A stretch of DNA of 12,281 bases from the NCBI GenBank assembly GCA_023381035.1, contig JAMCTK010000014.1, forward strand, positions 1 to 12,281, in the 5' to 3' direction. Positions 1-6,837 of the stretch are shown piece after piece; within the stretch, counting starts at the first letter, position 1; each line of letters opens with the position of its first letter. The stretch is from Patescibacteria group bacterium. Lineage in GTDB: Bacteria > Patescibacteria > Microgenomatia > Levybacterales > UBA12049. The position numbers and the translations under genes were made by a program. The notes under the pieces were generated by a model that saw nothing but the letters and a program-made list of their open reading frames with translations, had not been told where the DNA came from and ran no database searches.

Positions 1-1
1 A

Positions 2-205
2 AAAATAATTGCATGGTATGACAATGAATATGGATACGCTAACAGGCTAGTAGAGGAAGTTCTAATGGTGGGAAATAAAAATAAACCTCAGGCTAACATT
101 GAACCATCTATTCAATCGGTAGAGTCGATGCCTGTAATTCCCAATACTGAACCTGCGCAAGTAGTAGATCAACCTGTCCCGCAAAATAATGACCAAACCT
201 ATTGA
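2..205 (+). CDS. gap: Glyceraldehyde-3-phosphate dehydrogenase, C-terminal end (5' truncated)
   Basis: This is the last 67 codons of a gene entering from the left edge. Its first residues, KIIAWYDNEYGYANRLVE, are the conserved C-terminal block of GAPDH, the glycolytic enzyme that oxidises glyceraldehyde 3-phosphate to 1,3-bisphosphoglycerate with NAD(P). Family members normally end within a few residues of this helix. Here the frame continues for about 45 more residues rich in Pro, Gln, Asn, Val and Glu (for example PNTEPAQVVDQPVPQNND) and stops at TGA 203-205. The tail looks disordered and has no recognisable domain. The last 17 bases overlap the next gene in another frame, which suggests translational coupling. 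The family call is strong; the role of the tail is unknown. Confidence 0.85.
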   Translation, partial: KIIAWYDNEYGYANRLVEEVLMVGNKNKPQANIEPSIQSVESMPVIPNTEPAQVVDQPVPQNNDQTY

Positions 206-782
206 GCTACCTGGAATTAGGATAATTACTGTTTCCGGCAGAATTGCTTCCGGATCAACCACTCTGGCAAAAAAACTTGCAGATACTTTGGGATGGAAAC
301 ACATAGAAGGAGGGGATATTTTTTGGGAAGCTGTCAGAGCTAAGCTTCATCTTGATCCAAAAGAAACTAATAAAAGACCTGACGTTGAAGACGAAGAATT
401 TGACGCCTCACTAAAAGAAACGCTTAAAAATAAAAGTCACATTATTTTGGAAACAAAACTGGCAGGTTTTAATGCACAAGGAATAGACGGCATTTTTAAG
501 ATTTTGGTTATTTGTAATGATAAACATGGGAAAGATCATCTTGATATTCGAATAGATAGATTAATTAATAGGGAAAAGCTAAGTATTAATCAAGCAAAAG
601 AAGAAACGATGGAAAGAGAAAGAAATGATCTGGAAAAATGGAGAAGACTTTACGCAAATAATGATCCGGACTGGGTATATTATGATCCGAAATATTATGA
701 TTTAGTAATTAATACATATAGCAATAACGCAGAGGAAAGTCTCAGTCTTGCTCTAGAAGCTTTCGACCGGAAGAATTCTTGA
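189..782 (+). CDS. Cytidylate kinase-like P-loop NMP kinase
   Basis: A 197-residue cytoplasmic protein resembling the short (archaeal-type) CMP kinases, which transfer phosphate from ATP to CMP/dCMP in pyrimidine salvage. A beta strand (IITVSG) leads into a P-loop-like turn at residues 17-24 (GRIASGST), followed by TTLAKKLADTLGWKHIEGGDIFWE, the usual layout of helix 1 and the NMP-binding segment. An Arg/Glu-rich stretch at about 126-152 (INREKLSINQ onward) fits the lid, and YYDLVINT near the end matches the family's last strand. The normal Walker A lysine is replaced by Ser23; I recall Lys-less loops in some archaeal-type CMP kinases, so this may be a family variant rather than inactivation. 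ATG 189 overlaps the GAPDH stop and has no clear Shine-Dalgarno. The exact substrate is uncertain. Confidence 0.65.
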   Translation: MTKPIELPGIRIITVSGRIASGSTTLAKKLADTLGWKHIEGGDIFWEAVRAKLHLDPKETNKRPDVEDEEFDASLKETLKNKSHIILETKLAGFNAQGIDGIFKILVICNDKHGKDHLDIRIDRLINREKLSINQAKEETMERERNDLEKWRRLYANNDPDWVYYDPKYYDLVINTYSNNAEESLSLALEAFDRKNS

Positions 783-787
783 AAAAG

Positions 788-1726
788 TTATCCTCTGTAT
801 GCTTCCCTTACTCTTATTTGGGAAACAACTACCAATGGAAGAGAAGTTACCATTGTCCCATCGTCTCTTTTAAAAAAGTCATAATCCGGAGGAGGAAAAA
901 CAGGGATCTTTTCTGCAGATATATTATATGATTCAAAACATTGATCTAACAATGTTCTTTGCATGTCCGAAACTTCTCCAGCACTATAACCCTCGGTTTC
1001 TTTTGTATAGGAGAAGAAAACAAAAACCCCATTTTCAGGAACGATATGTCGGGACAATCCGGGGAGAAGAAGCAAGTCGTTTACTCCTTTTGCAATAGGC
1101 TTTATCGGATATGTATCTGCAAAAATTATATTAGCGCGTTTTCCTTTCGCTGCTAGATCTTCCGCTACCTCAGAAGCTTCGCCCATATATAGACTAATTC
1201 TTACAGATGGCTCAAGATCTAATCCGTAATTTGATTGGAGTTCAAAGGATTTTAGCCAATTTTCTTTCCATTCTACCCCCCTTTTATAAACTTCTTCGCT
1301 AAGGTCAATGCCTCTATAGTGAGTCCTTCTTCCTGATTTATGAAATTCTGCCAGACTTTCAATTAATATTCGATTGGCACACATATATTCTCCTAATCCT
1401 GCTTCTGTGACCTTTAAGGTTTCACCTGTTTTTAGCTGTACTTTTTCTAAACCAGCCCTAACCGCTCTTATCCAATATGGATATTGACATGAATCTATAA
1501 CTTCCTTTCCCTCAATTAATAACCTAACACCTGGCTTATAAGTATAAACTTGATCTCCATTCAAAACAGTTCCTCCTTTGTAGGGCTCTAAAATTACAGG
1601 AGCTTTACTCCATTCTCTAACAATAGGGTCAGTGTATAAAATACTATCAGCAGGTCGTCTGAATTCATCACTTGCTCCGCTAAACGACGGATCGATATCT
1701 GATTTTGGTTTTTCCGGTAATGCCAT
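788..1726 (-). CDS. Class I SAM-dependent methyltransferase-like protein
   Basis: A 312-residue protein on the minus strand. Residues 106-118 (VTEAGLGEYMCAN) look like a degenerate glycine-rich SAM-binding motif I. YRGIDLS at 137-143 looks like the acidic motif II after the second strand, and IIFADTYPI at 200-208 like the strand-4 motif. It is followed by LLLLPGLSRHIVPENGVFVFF, typical of the strand-5 region 'leader cannot see, product released' part of Rossmann methyltransferases. The DTYP motif recalls guanidinoacetate N-methyltransferase-like and spermidine-synthase-like proteins, but I cannot assign a substrate. The first 100 residues are a separate lineage-specific region. It has its own promoter, a short leader without a Shine-Dalgarno, and its end lies 5 bases from the kinase stop, so the two genes are convergent. 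Confidence 0.5.
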   Translation of the reverse strand: MALPEKPKSDIDPSFSGASDEFRRPADSILYTDPIVREWSKAPVILEPYKGGTVLNGDQVYTYKPGVRLLIEGKEVIDSCQYPYWIRAVRAGLEKVQLKTGETLKVTEAGLGEYMCANRILIESLAEFHKSGRRTHYRGIDLSEEVYKRGVEWKENWLKSFELQSNYGLDLEPSVRISLYMGEASEVAEDLAAKGKRANIIFADTYPIKPIAKGVNDLLLLPGLSRHIVPENGVFVFFSYTKETEGYSAGEVSDMQRTLLDQCFESYNISAEKIPVFPPPDYDFFKRDDGTMVTSLPLVVVSQIRVREAYRG

Positions 1727-1746
1727 ATTTCTTAAAAGGTCAGAGT

Positions 1747-1775
1747 ATTTTAGGCATTTTAAGACTATAAGTCAA
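1747..1775 (-). promoter_or_regulatory. Sigma-70-type promoter for the minus-strand methyltransferase-like gene
   Basis: Read on the minus strand, TTGACT (plus 1770-1775) is followed by exactly 17 bases and TAAAAT (plus 1747-1752). Transcription should begin near 1740, giving a leader of about 14 bases before the ATG at 1726. The leader contains no Shine-Dalgarno-like purine run. Confidence 0.65.
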
Positions 1776-1832
1776 GTTGTCTAAAAGGAAAAATGGGTAA
1801 CTGAAGACGTAATCATATTTCCGACAATCTAC

Positions 1833-1861
1833 TTGAAAAAAACTTGAATTAGGACTACAAT
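1833..1861 (+). promoter_or_regulatory. Sigma-70-type promoter for the CBS-methyltransferase operon (leaderless start)
   Basis: TTGAAA at 1833-1838, a 17-base spacer and TACAAT at 1856-1861 form a good promoter. The expected start point, about 7 bases after the -10 element, is near 1868, at most three bases before ATG 1871. It is divergent from the promoter at 1747-1775. Confidence 0.65.
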
Positions 1862-1870
1862 TTGTGGGCT

Positions 1871-3142
1871 ATGAAAGTTGCGGACATAATGCAGACTCAT
1901 GTCATAACCTTAAAAGAAAAAGATCTTCTTAAGGAAGTTGGGAGGTTAATATTTAGCTTAGGAATTAGTGGTATACCTGTTGTTAGGGGAAAAAAATTCG
2001 TTGGCATAGTTACTCAAAAAGATATTCTTTCCAGACTTTACCCAACCTTGAGCGAGCTCGCAGAAGATTATGTTCATATTCGAAACTTCGAAGACATGGA
2101 AAAAAATCTTTCTTCCATCTTGAATCTCCCTATTTCTAAAATAATGACAACTAATGCAACCACTATTAATGGGGATTGTCCAATAATGAGGGCTCAAGCG
2201 AGAATGTTAGTAGAAGGTTTTAGTCACATACCAGTTGTAGATAAATCCAAAAACTTGATAGGAATAGTCTCTCAAGGAGATATTTTTAGAACCTTGATAA
2301 AGGACGAAATTCCAAAACTAGAGCAGGATAAATATGCTCAATTTATTGCTTCTCATTTTGACGATATGATTGATTGGAAAAAAAGAGAACGATCAGAATA
2401 TCCGACTGTAGTAAAGATGTTAGGTGAAAAAAAAGTTGAAAATTTAATCGAATTAGGTGTTTGGACAGGTGAATACACCATAGGACTTTCAAAGCTTGGG
2501 AAATATAACATATTAGGATTAGATCATAATCCAACGATGATAAATCTTTGCAATAAAAAGAGAAATAGACTTGCAGAAAAAATTAAGTCAAGAATAGAGT
2601 TCATGTTAACTGATTACGTGGATATAAGTAAAAAAATAGGAAAGAAGTACGATGCTGCAATATCGGTCGGAAATGGATTAGCTTACATTCCAATACCCAT
2701 TGAACAAATTTTTGTGGAATTAAGTTTAGTCTTGAAAGAGAGAGGGTTAATATTTTTACAGGTATTGAACACAGAGAAAGCCTTAAAAAGGAAAGGAAGG
2801 CTGCTTAGCTTTAATGCTAAGAATCAAGACTCCAGAAACAATAAGAAAAAAGAGGAACTTTTTGTTGATTTCCTCGAAAGAAAGGATAAAAATACTTTTA
2901 TGCAAAATCTTATTCATTTTGACAGTGATGGTAAAAACTGGCTCTACAAAGGAATAACTTCAATTGAAGTTCATTGTTTAAACAAAGAAAAGATTAAAAA
3001 AGCTTTGGAAAAAGCTGGGTTTATTGATATTAAATTTTATGGCGGGTCAGGAAAATACAGAGGAGATACCTATGAGCTAGATCTTAATAAACCATTTGAT
3101 CCCATCAAAAGTGATTGGTTAAACGTTGTTGCTACAAGATAA
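1871..3142 (+). CDS. CBS-CBS-methyltransferase fusion protein
   Basis: A 423-residue two-part protein. Residues 1-55 (MKVADIMQTHVITL to GIVTQKDIL) and 87-143 (ISKIMTTNATTI to GIVSQGDIF) are two CBS motifs, which pair into a Bateman module that binds adenosine-containing ligands such as AMP, ATP or SAM. From about residue 155 a class I methyltransferase-like domain follows: ELGVWTGEY (194-202) replaces the usual DxGxGxG motif I, GLDHN (216-220) is the acidic loop, and KYDAAISVGNGLAYIP is the motif IV region. I chose ATG 1871 because MKVADIM is the canonical CBS start and because the promoter places the transcript start just before it; TTG 1862 would lie upstream of the predicted RNA. The stop overlaps the next ATG by one base (TAATG). 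The methyl acceptor is unknown; ligand-gated methylation is inference. Confidence 0.75.
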   Translation: MKVADIMQTHVITLKEKDLLKEVGRLIFSLGISGIPVVRGKKFVGIVTQKDILSRLYPTLSELAEDYVHIRNFEDMEKNLSSILNLPISKIMTTNATTINGDCPIMRAQARMLVEGFSHIPVVDKSKNLIGIVSQGDIFRTLIKDEIPKLEQDKYAQFIASHFDDMIDWKKRERSEYPTVVKMLGEKKVENLIELGVWTGEYTIGLSKLGKYNILGLDHNPTMINLCNKKRNRLAEKIKSRIEFMLTDYVDISKKIGKKYDAAISVGNGLAYIPIPIEQIFVELSLVLKERGLIFLQVLNTEKALKRKGRLLSFNAKNQDSRNNKKKEELFVDFLERKDKNTFMQNLIHFDSDGKNWLYKGITSIEVHCLNKEKIKKALEKAGFIDIKFYGGSGKYRGDTYELDLNKPFDPIKSDWLNVVATR

Positions 3143-3681
3143 TGATTAAAAAAATATTAGTTTATGTACTTCTTCTCTTTTTTATCATTCCTCCTGTTGC
3201 AACGCTTGCAGAAACAAAAGCTTTTAATGACCAATATATTAAGGTAGTAGGGAATAATGAGCTTCCTTATCCCGGTCTCCTGCCGGATAGTCCTCTGTAT
3301 TTTTTGAAAATGATTAGAGATCGATTTGTTAGTTTTTCTACTCAAAATCCTGCAAGCAAAGTTGATTTCGACATTCTTCAAGCGGAAAAACGTTTAAATG
3401 CAGGAGTTTATCTTTTTATTCAAAGAAAGGATCATTCACTTGCTACATCAACTATTTCTAAGGGGTCAAATTACTTTAATAATGCCCTTATCGTTGCTGA
3501 GAATGCCAAAAAACAAAAAGAAGATATAAAGGATCTAAAAAGGAAAATTAGTAAATCTCTCTTAAAATACAAGTATGTTTTGAAAAACCTCAAAAGTGAA
3601 AAAAGTGAGCAAATTAAAAAAAGCCTGGAGGAAACAGAGAATAAAATTGCAAATTTTGAAAAAAGAACAAACTCACTTTAA
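3142..3681 (+). CDS. Exported DUF5667-like protein
   Basis: A 179-residue protein with an N-terminal signal peptide: Lys-rich start (MIKK), hydrophobic core at residues 5-20 and a plausible cleavage site after TLA (residue 23). No lipobox cysteine is present. The mature part carries LPYPGLLPDSPLYFLKMIRD (41-60) followed by Gln/Glu/Lys-rich helices. This 'PGxLPDSPLYxLK' beginning is typical of DUF5667, a helical domain of unknown function common in CPR bacteria. The C-terminal 70 residues are a charged helix or coiled coil. ATG 3142 shares its A with the upstream TAA stop, so it is translated with the CBS-methyltransferase by coupling. A hairpin terminator follows 10 bases after its stop. Function unknown; likely in the cell envelope. 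Confidence 0.65.
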   Translation: MIKKILVYVLLLFFIIPPVATLAETKAFNDQYIKVVGNNELPYPGLLPDSPLYFLKMIRDRFVSFSTQNPASKVDFDILQAEKRLNAGVYLFIQRKDHSLATSTISKGSNYFNNALIVAENAKKQKEDIKDLKRKISKSLLKYKYVLKNLKSEKSEQIKKSLEETENKIANFEKRTNSL

Positions 3682-3690
3682 CCGTCTAAT

Positions 3691-3723
3691 TAGTGTTTGT
3701 TGTTAACATTGAACACTATTTTT
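3691..3723 (+). terminator. Rho-independent terminator of the CBS-methyltransferase operon
   Basis: TAGTGTT (3691-3697) pairs with AACACTA (3712-3718). The inner bases TGTT/AACA can extend the stem, leaving a GTT loop and a small bulge. Five T residues follow (3719-3723). The stem is AT-rich, so efficiency may be modest, but it sits 10 bases after a stop codon and before a new promoter region. Confidence 0.5.
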
Positions 3724-3833
3724 ATCAAGATTTTTCCCCTTTATTCTCCTAGTTATCACCTTAGACGTTTACTTGCTTAACTTTAATGTTTTTAAAAGTC
3801 AGTTTGAGGCTAATTTTTTTGATTGACCTATTT

Positions 3834-3842
3834 TGATACAAT
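3834..3842 (+). promoter_or_regulatory. Extended -10 promoter element upstream of nrdR
   Basis: TGATACAAT at 3834-3842 is an extended -10 element (TG, one base, TACAAT). The -35 position holds only a T run (3814-3819). It would start near 3849 and its transcript would cross the NrdR boxes. Confidence 0.4.
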
Positions 3843-3851
3843 TATTTCTAG

Positions 3852-3880
3852 TTGACTGGGCAGATCTAGCGTACTAAGAT
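3852..3880 (+). promoter_or_regulatory. Main sigma-70-type promoter of the nrdR-nrdJ-pduO operon
   Basis: TTGACT (3852-3857), a 17-base spacer and TAAGAT (3875-3880) form a good promoter. The expected start is A3887, immediately before the strong NrdR box and 38 bases before the nrdR ATG. Confidence 0.65.
3857..3872 (+). promoter_or_regulatory. Possible weak NrdR box between the -35 and -10 elements
   Basis: The right half TAGCGT matches the NrdR half-site TAGTGT in five of six bases; the left half is poor. Its centre is 31 bases (about three helical turns) upstream of the strong box centre, the usual spacing of paired NrdR boxes. Without this spacing I would not call it. Confidence 0.35.
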
Positions 3881-3887
3881 TTCTCTA

Positions 3888-3903
3888 GCACTATTGGTAG
3901 TGT
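3888..3903 (+). promoter_or_regulatory. NrdR box (operator) at the nrdR start site
   Basis: The 16-base site GCACTATTGGTAGTGT contains a perfect inverted repeat, CACTA-TTGG-TAGTG, and fits the NrdR-box pattern ACAC-A-(AT-rich)-GTGT well except at its centre. It lies at about +2 to +17 of the predicted transcript, in front of the nrdR gene itself, which fits autorepression of the operon when dATP/ATP-loaded NrdR binds. Confidence 0.65.
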
Positions 3904-3924
3904 TGAAACAAATAGCCGTGAATT

Positions 3925-4374
3925 ATGAAATGTCCGTATTGCGGGAGCAAAGAAACAGAAGTAGTAGAAACAAGAGACAGTGAAGATCTAGAAACAATTC
4001 GAAGAAGAAGATCTTGCCTGAAGTGTGAGAAAAGGTTCACTACTTACGAAAGAATTGAAAACGTAACCTTGGTAGTAATAAAAAAGGACGGGAAGAGAGA
4101 GCACTTTAATAGGGAGAAACTAAAACATGGAATTCTCCGCTCTTGTGAGAAGACTACGGTTTCGGTTGATGCAATAGACAAGATTGTAACGGAAATAGAA
4201 AGAGAATTATTAAGCGGAGATTCGGTAGAAGTAGAAAGTAAGAAAATCGGACAGTTGGTTGCGACAAAATTAAAGAAATTGGACAAAGTCGCATATATAA
4301 GATTTTCTAGCGTCTTTAGAAGATTTGTAGACGTAGAAGATTTTGAAAAAGAAGTAAAAAGATTAATAAAATAA
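3925..4374 (+). CDS. nrdR: Transcriptional repressor NrdR
   Basis: A 149-residue protein, the usual NrdR length. The N-terminal zinc ribbon has Cys3, Cys6, Cys31 and Cys34 (MKCPYCGSKE and CLKCEKRFTTYE), with the conserved Arg-rich RRRRSC segment that contacts DNA. Residues 49-139 form the ATP-cone (VVIKKDGKREHFNREKL), which senses ATP versus dATP. NrdR represses ribonucleotide reductase genes when deoxynucleotides are plentiful. It heads an operon with the reductase four bases downstream, and a NrdR-box-like palindrome lies in its own leader, so autoregulation is likely. No Shine-Dalgarno is evident before ATG 3925. Confident assignment. Confidence 0.95.
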   Translation: MKCPYCGSKETEVVETRDSEDLETIRRRRSCLKCEKRFTTYERIENVTLVVIKKDGKREHFNREKLKHGILRSCEKTTVSVDAIDKIVTEIERELLSGDSVEVESKKIGQLVATKLKKLDKVAYIRFSSVFRRFVDVEDFEKEVKRLIK

Positions 4375-4378
4375 CAAT

Positions 4379-6793
4379 ATGCAGCTAGACGGAATAAGAC
4401 AAAAAGTATTTTTAGATAGATATTCTTTAAAAGATAAGAGCGGAAATCCAATGGAGAAAACTCCAGATGAGATGTGGAAAAGAGTTGCCAAGGGAATTTC
4501 TAAAGCAGAAAAAAAACCTGATCAGCCAAAATGGGAAAAGAAATTTTATGAAGCAATGCAGGACTTCAAACTTGTTCCGGGAGGGAGAATTCTTGCGGGA
4601 GCAGGAACCGGTTTCGATGTAACATTTTATAATTGTTTTGTTTTGCCTAGTCCAAAAGATTCCCGTGATGGAATTTTAGACAATTTAAAATCCATGATTG
4701 AAATCATGGCAAGAGGAGGAGGAGCAGGACTTAATCTTTCTTCTCTTAGGCCTCGCGGCGCAAGAGTTAAAAAAGTAAACGGCTTTTCCTCAGGTCCTTG
4801 TAATTGGGCAGAGCTTTATTCAATTGCCACACATGACATTATTCAGCAAGGCGGATCAAGGCGTGGTGCATTAATGCTCATGCTTTGGGATTGGCACCCT
4901 GATATAGAAGAATTTATTACTGTTAAACAAGATTTACAAAAAATAACAGGAGCTAATCTTTCAGTTTGTGTTTCCGATAAGTTTATGGAAGCTGTTAAAA
5001 ACAATGCCGATTGGGATTTGGTTTTTCCTGATATCACAGATCCTGAATATGACGAGAAATGGGACGGAGTAATGAAAAACTGGTTAGCAGCCAAAAAGAA
5101 GGTAGTTGTTTACAAAACAATTAAAGCAAGAGATTTGTGGGACCTTATTTGTACTGCTGCCTGGAAATCAGCAGAGCCGGGAATTGTTTTTATGGAGCGC
5201 TACAACAAATGGTACAACAACTGGTACTGGAATACGGTTAATTGTACAAACCCATGTGGTGAAGAGGGTCTTCCTGCTTGGGGAGTATGTAATTTAACGT
5301 CATTAAACCTTTCAGCTTTTGTCAAAGATTATTCGGTAGATAAAGCAGGAGAGATGGATTATAAATCATTAACTGAACATGCCAAGATTGCTGTTAGGCT
5401 TCAGGACGATATTATCGAAATAGACAAATATATTTTTCCGGAAATCCGCGAGACACAACTTAATGGAGAAAGAAGAATTGGGCTTGGAACCATGGGGCTT
5501 GGTGACGCCCTTATTAAAATGCGTCTTCGCTATGGATCGGATGAGGCAGTTGAAGTAGTTGAAAAGATTTATAAAACAATAAGAGATGCAGCTTATGAGG
5601 CTTCAACTGAGATTGCCAAAGAAAAAGGATCTTTTCCTAAATTTAACGCTGCTAAGTATCTTAAGGGCTACTTTATTAAAAAATTACCGGTTCATATAAG
5701 AACGGCAATCAGGAAAAACGGAATCAGAAATTCTTTGCTTCTGCAAGCAGCTCCGACTGGATCAACGAGTCTGTTGTCTGGTGTTTCTTCCGGAATTGAA
5801 CCAATTTATGAATTTGAGTTTACCAGAAAAGATAGATTGGGAGAGCATAAAATTTACCACCCGCTTTATGAGGAATGGACCAAAGCTCATCCTGGAGAAA
5901 AAAGACCAGATTATTTTGTATCTGCTAATGACTTGAGTCCTGAGGATCACGTAAGAGTTCAGGGTATGATTCAAAGCTATGTTGACGCTTCCATCTCTAA
6001 AACCGTAAATGCTCCAAGAACCCATACGGTTGAAGATGTTAAAAGACTTTATCAGCTGGCTTATGATCTTGGTTGCAAAGGAATTGCCTACATGAGGGAA
6101 GGGTCAAGAGAGGGAGTTTTGGTAAGAAAAGAAGAGAAAAAAGAAGAGGAAAAACCAGTTGTTCAAAATCCGATTCTTCCAAGACCATATATGGTTCAAG
6201 GAGTAACTTATCAAACAGAAACTCCTGTTGGAAAGACTTACTTGACAATAAATCAAGATACAAAAGGAGATCCTTTTGAAATATTTATTACAGTAGGAAA
6301 GAGCGGATCAGATGTTGCTGCCATGGCAGATGCTTTAGGAAGAATGATTTCCTTAACCCTTAGACTTAACGGACATCTTCCGCCACGAGATAAGGTTAAG
6401 CAGATCGTTGCGCAATTAATTGGAATTGGCGGAACAAAAAGCATTGGTTTTGGTGAAAACAGAGTTCGTTCGTTGCCTGACGCTGTAGCTAAAATTCTTT
6501 CTAACCATTACTCATTTGCCGTAAACGGAGTTGTTGAAGATAAGCATACAAATGGTCACGCAAACGGAGTATCAAACGGTCATTCCAATGGTCATATAAA
6601 GCCTGCTGGAGAACAACCAATCGTAGTAATGGAGCAATTGACACTTCAGACAAATGGTAACGGGGAACAGCATGCATCTTCTCACGATACTTCTACAGGT
6701 CTTTTTGACATCTGCCCCGAGTGCGGCGGAGGAACACTTGCTTACGAAGAGGGTTGCAAGAAATGCTACAGCTGTGGCTACTCAGAGTGTTAG
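4379..6793 (+). CDS. nrdJ: Class II adenosylcobalamin-dependent ribonucleotide reductase
   Basis: An 804-residue enzyme that reduces ribonucleotides to deoxyribonucleotides using a radical generated from adenosylcobalamin. Active-site residues are visible: Asn291, Cys293 and Glu295 in NPCGE, and the redox pair Cys86 (YNCFV) and Cys304 (WGVCN). Cys293 to Cys304 is 11 residues, as in characterised class II enzymes. PTGSTSLLSGVSSGIEP (459-475) is the conserved phosphate-binding loop. After a charged linker (585-592), a TSCPD-type domain spans about 605-710. A His/Asn/Gly repeat linker follows (723-740), then a Cys-rich tail with Cys779, 782, 793, 796, 799 and 804, which re-reduces the active site. 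No nrdB-type subunit is present, as expected for class II. ATG 4379 lacks a Shine-Dalgarno and lies four bases after nrdR. Confidence 0.95.
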   Translation: MQLDGIRQKVFLDRYSLKDKSGNPMEKTPDEMWKRVAKGISKAEKKPDQPKWEKKFYEAMQDFKLVPGGRILAGAGTGFDVTFYNCFVLPSPKDSRDGILDNLKSMIEIMARGGGAGLNLSSLRPRGARVKKVNGFSSGPCNWAELYSIATHDIIQQGGSRRGALMLMLWDWHPDIEEFITVKQDLQKITGANLSVCVSDKFMEAVKNNADWDLVFPDITDPEYDEKWDGVMKNWLAAKKKVVVYKTIKARDLWDLICTAAWKSAEPGIVFMERYNKWYNNWYWNTVNCTNPCGEEGLPAWGVCNLTSLNLSAFVKDYSVDKAGEMDYKSLTEHAKIAVRLQDDIIEIDKYIFPEIRETQLNGERRIGLGTMGLGDALIKMRLRYGSDEAVEVVEKIYKTIRDAAYEASTEIAKEKGSFPKFNAAKYLKGYFIKKLPVHIRTAIRKNGIRNSLLLQAAPTGSTSLLSGVSSGIEPIYEFEFTRKDRLGEHKIYHPLYEEWTKAHPGEKRPDYFVSANDLSPEDHVRVQGMIQSYVDASISKTVNAPRTHTVEDVKRLYQLAYDLGCKGIAYMREGSREGVLVRKEEKKEEEKPVVQNPILPRPYMVQGVTYQTETPVGKTYLTINQDTKGDPFEIFITVGKSGSDVAAMADALGRMISLTLRLNGHLPPRDKVKQIVAQLIGIGGTKSIGFGENRVRSLPDAVAKILSNHYSFAVNGVVEDKHTNGHANGVSNGHSNGHIKPAGEQPIVVMEQLTLQTNGNGEQHASSHDTSTGLFDICPECGGGTLAYEEGCKKCYSCGYSEC
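6545..6598 (+). repeat. Short degenerate in-frame repeat encoding NGH linker in nrdJ
   Basis: Imperfect repeats of AA(T/C)GGTCA, each followed by a few bases, encode HTNGHANGVSNGHSNGHI (residues 723-740) between the TSCPD domain and the Cys-rich tail. It is low complexity, probably flexible and possibly metal-binding. Confidence 0.6.
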
Positions 6794-6837
6794 TCATTCC
6801 TCTGGTTTGATTTTAGTTTCTAAGGTTAAAAAGGATT

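Noticed and set aside
203..205. TGA as a sense codon (code 25) extending GAPDH
   Set aside because: Read-through would reach TAG within a few codons, and the kinase gene also ends properly at TGA, so the standard bacterial code holds.
771..780. AAGAATTCTT palindrome between the convergent kinase and methyltransferase-like genes
   Set aside because: A ten-base palindrome with no loop room and no flanking T tracts; probably chance in AT-rich DNA.
1862..1870. TTG start adding three residues to the CBS-methyltransferase
   Set aside because: It would lie at or before the predicted transcript start, and MKVADIM is the typical CBS beginning.
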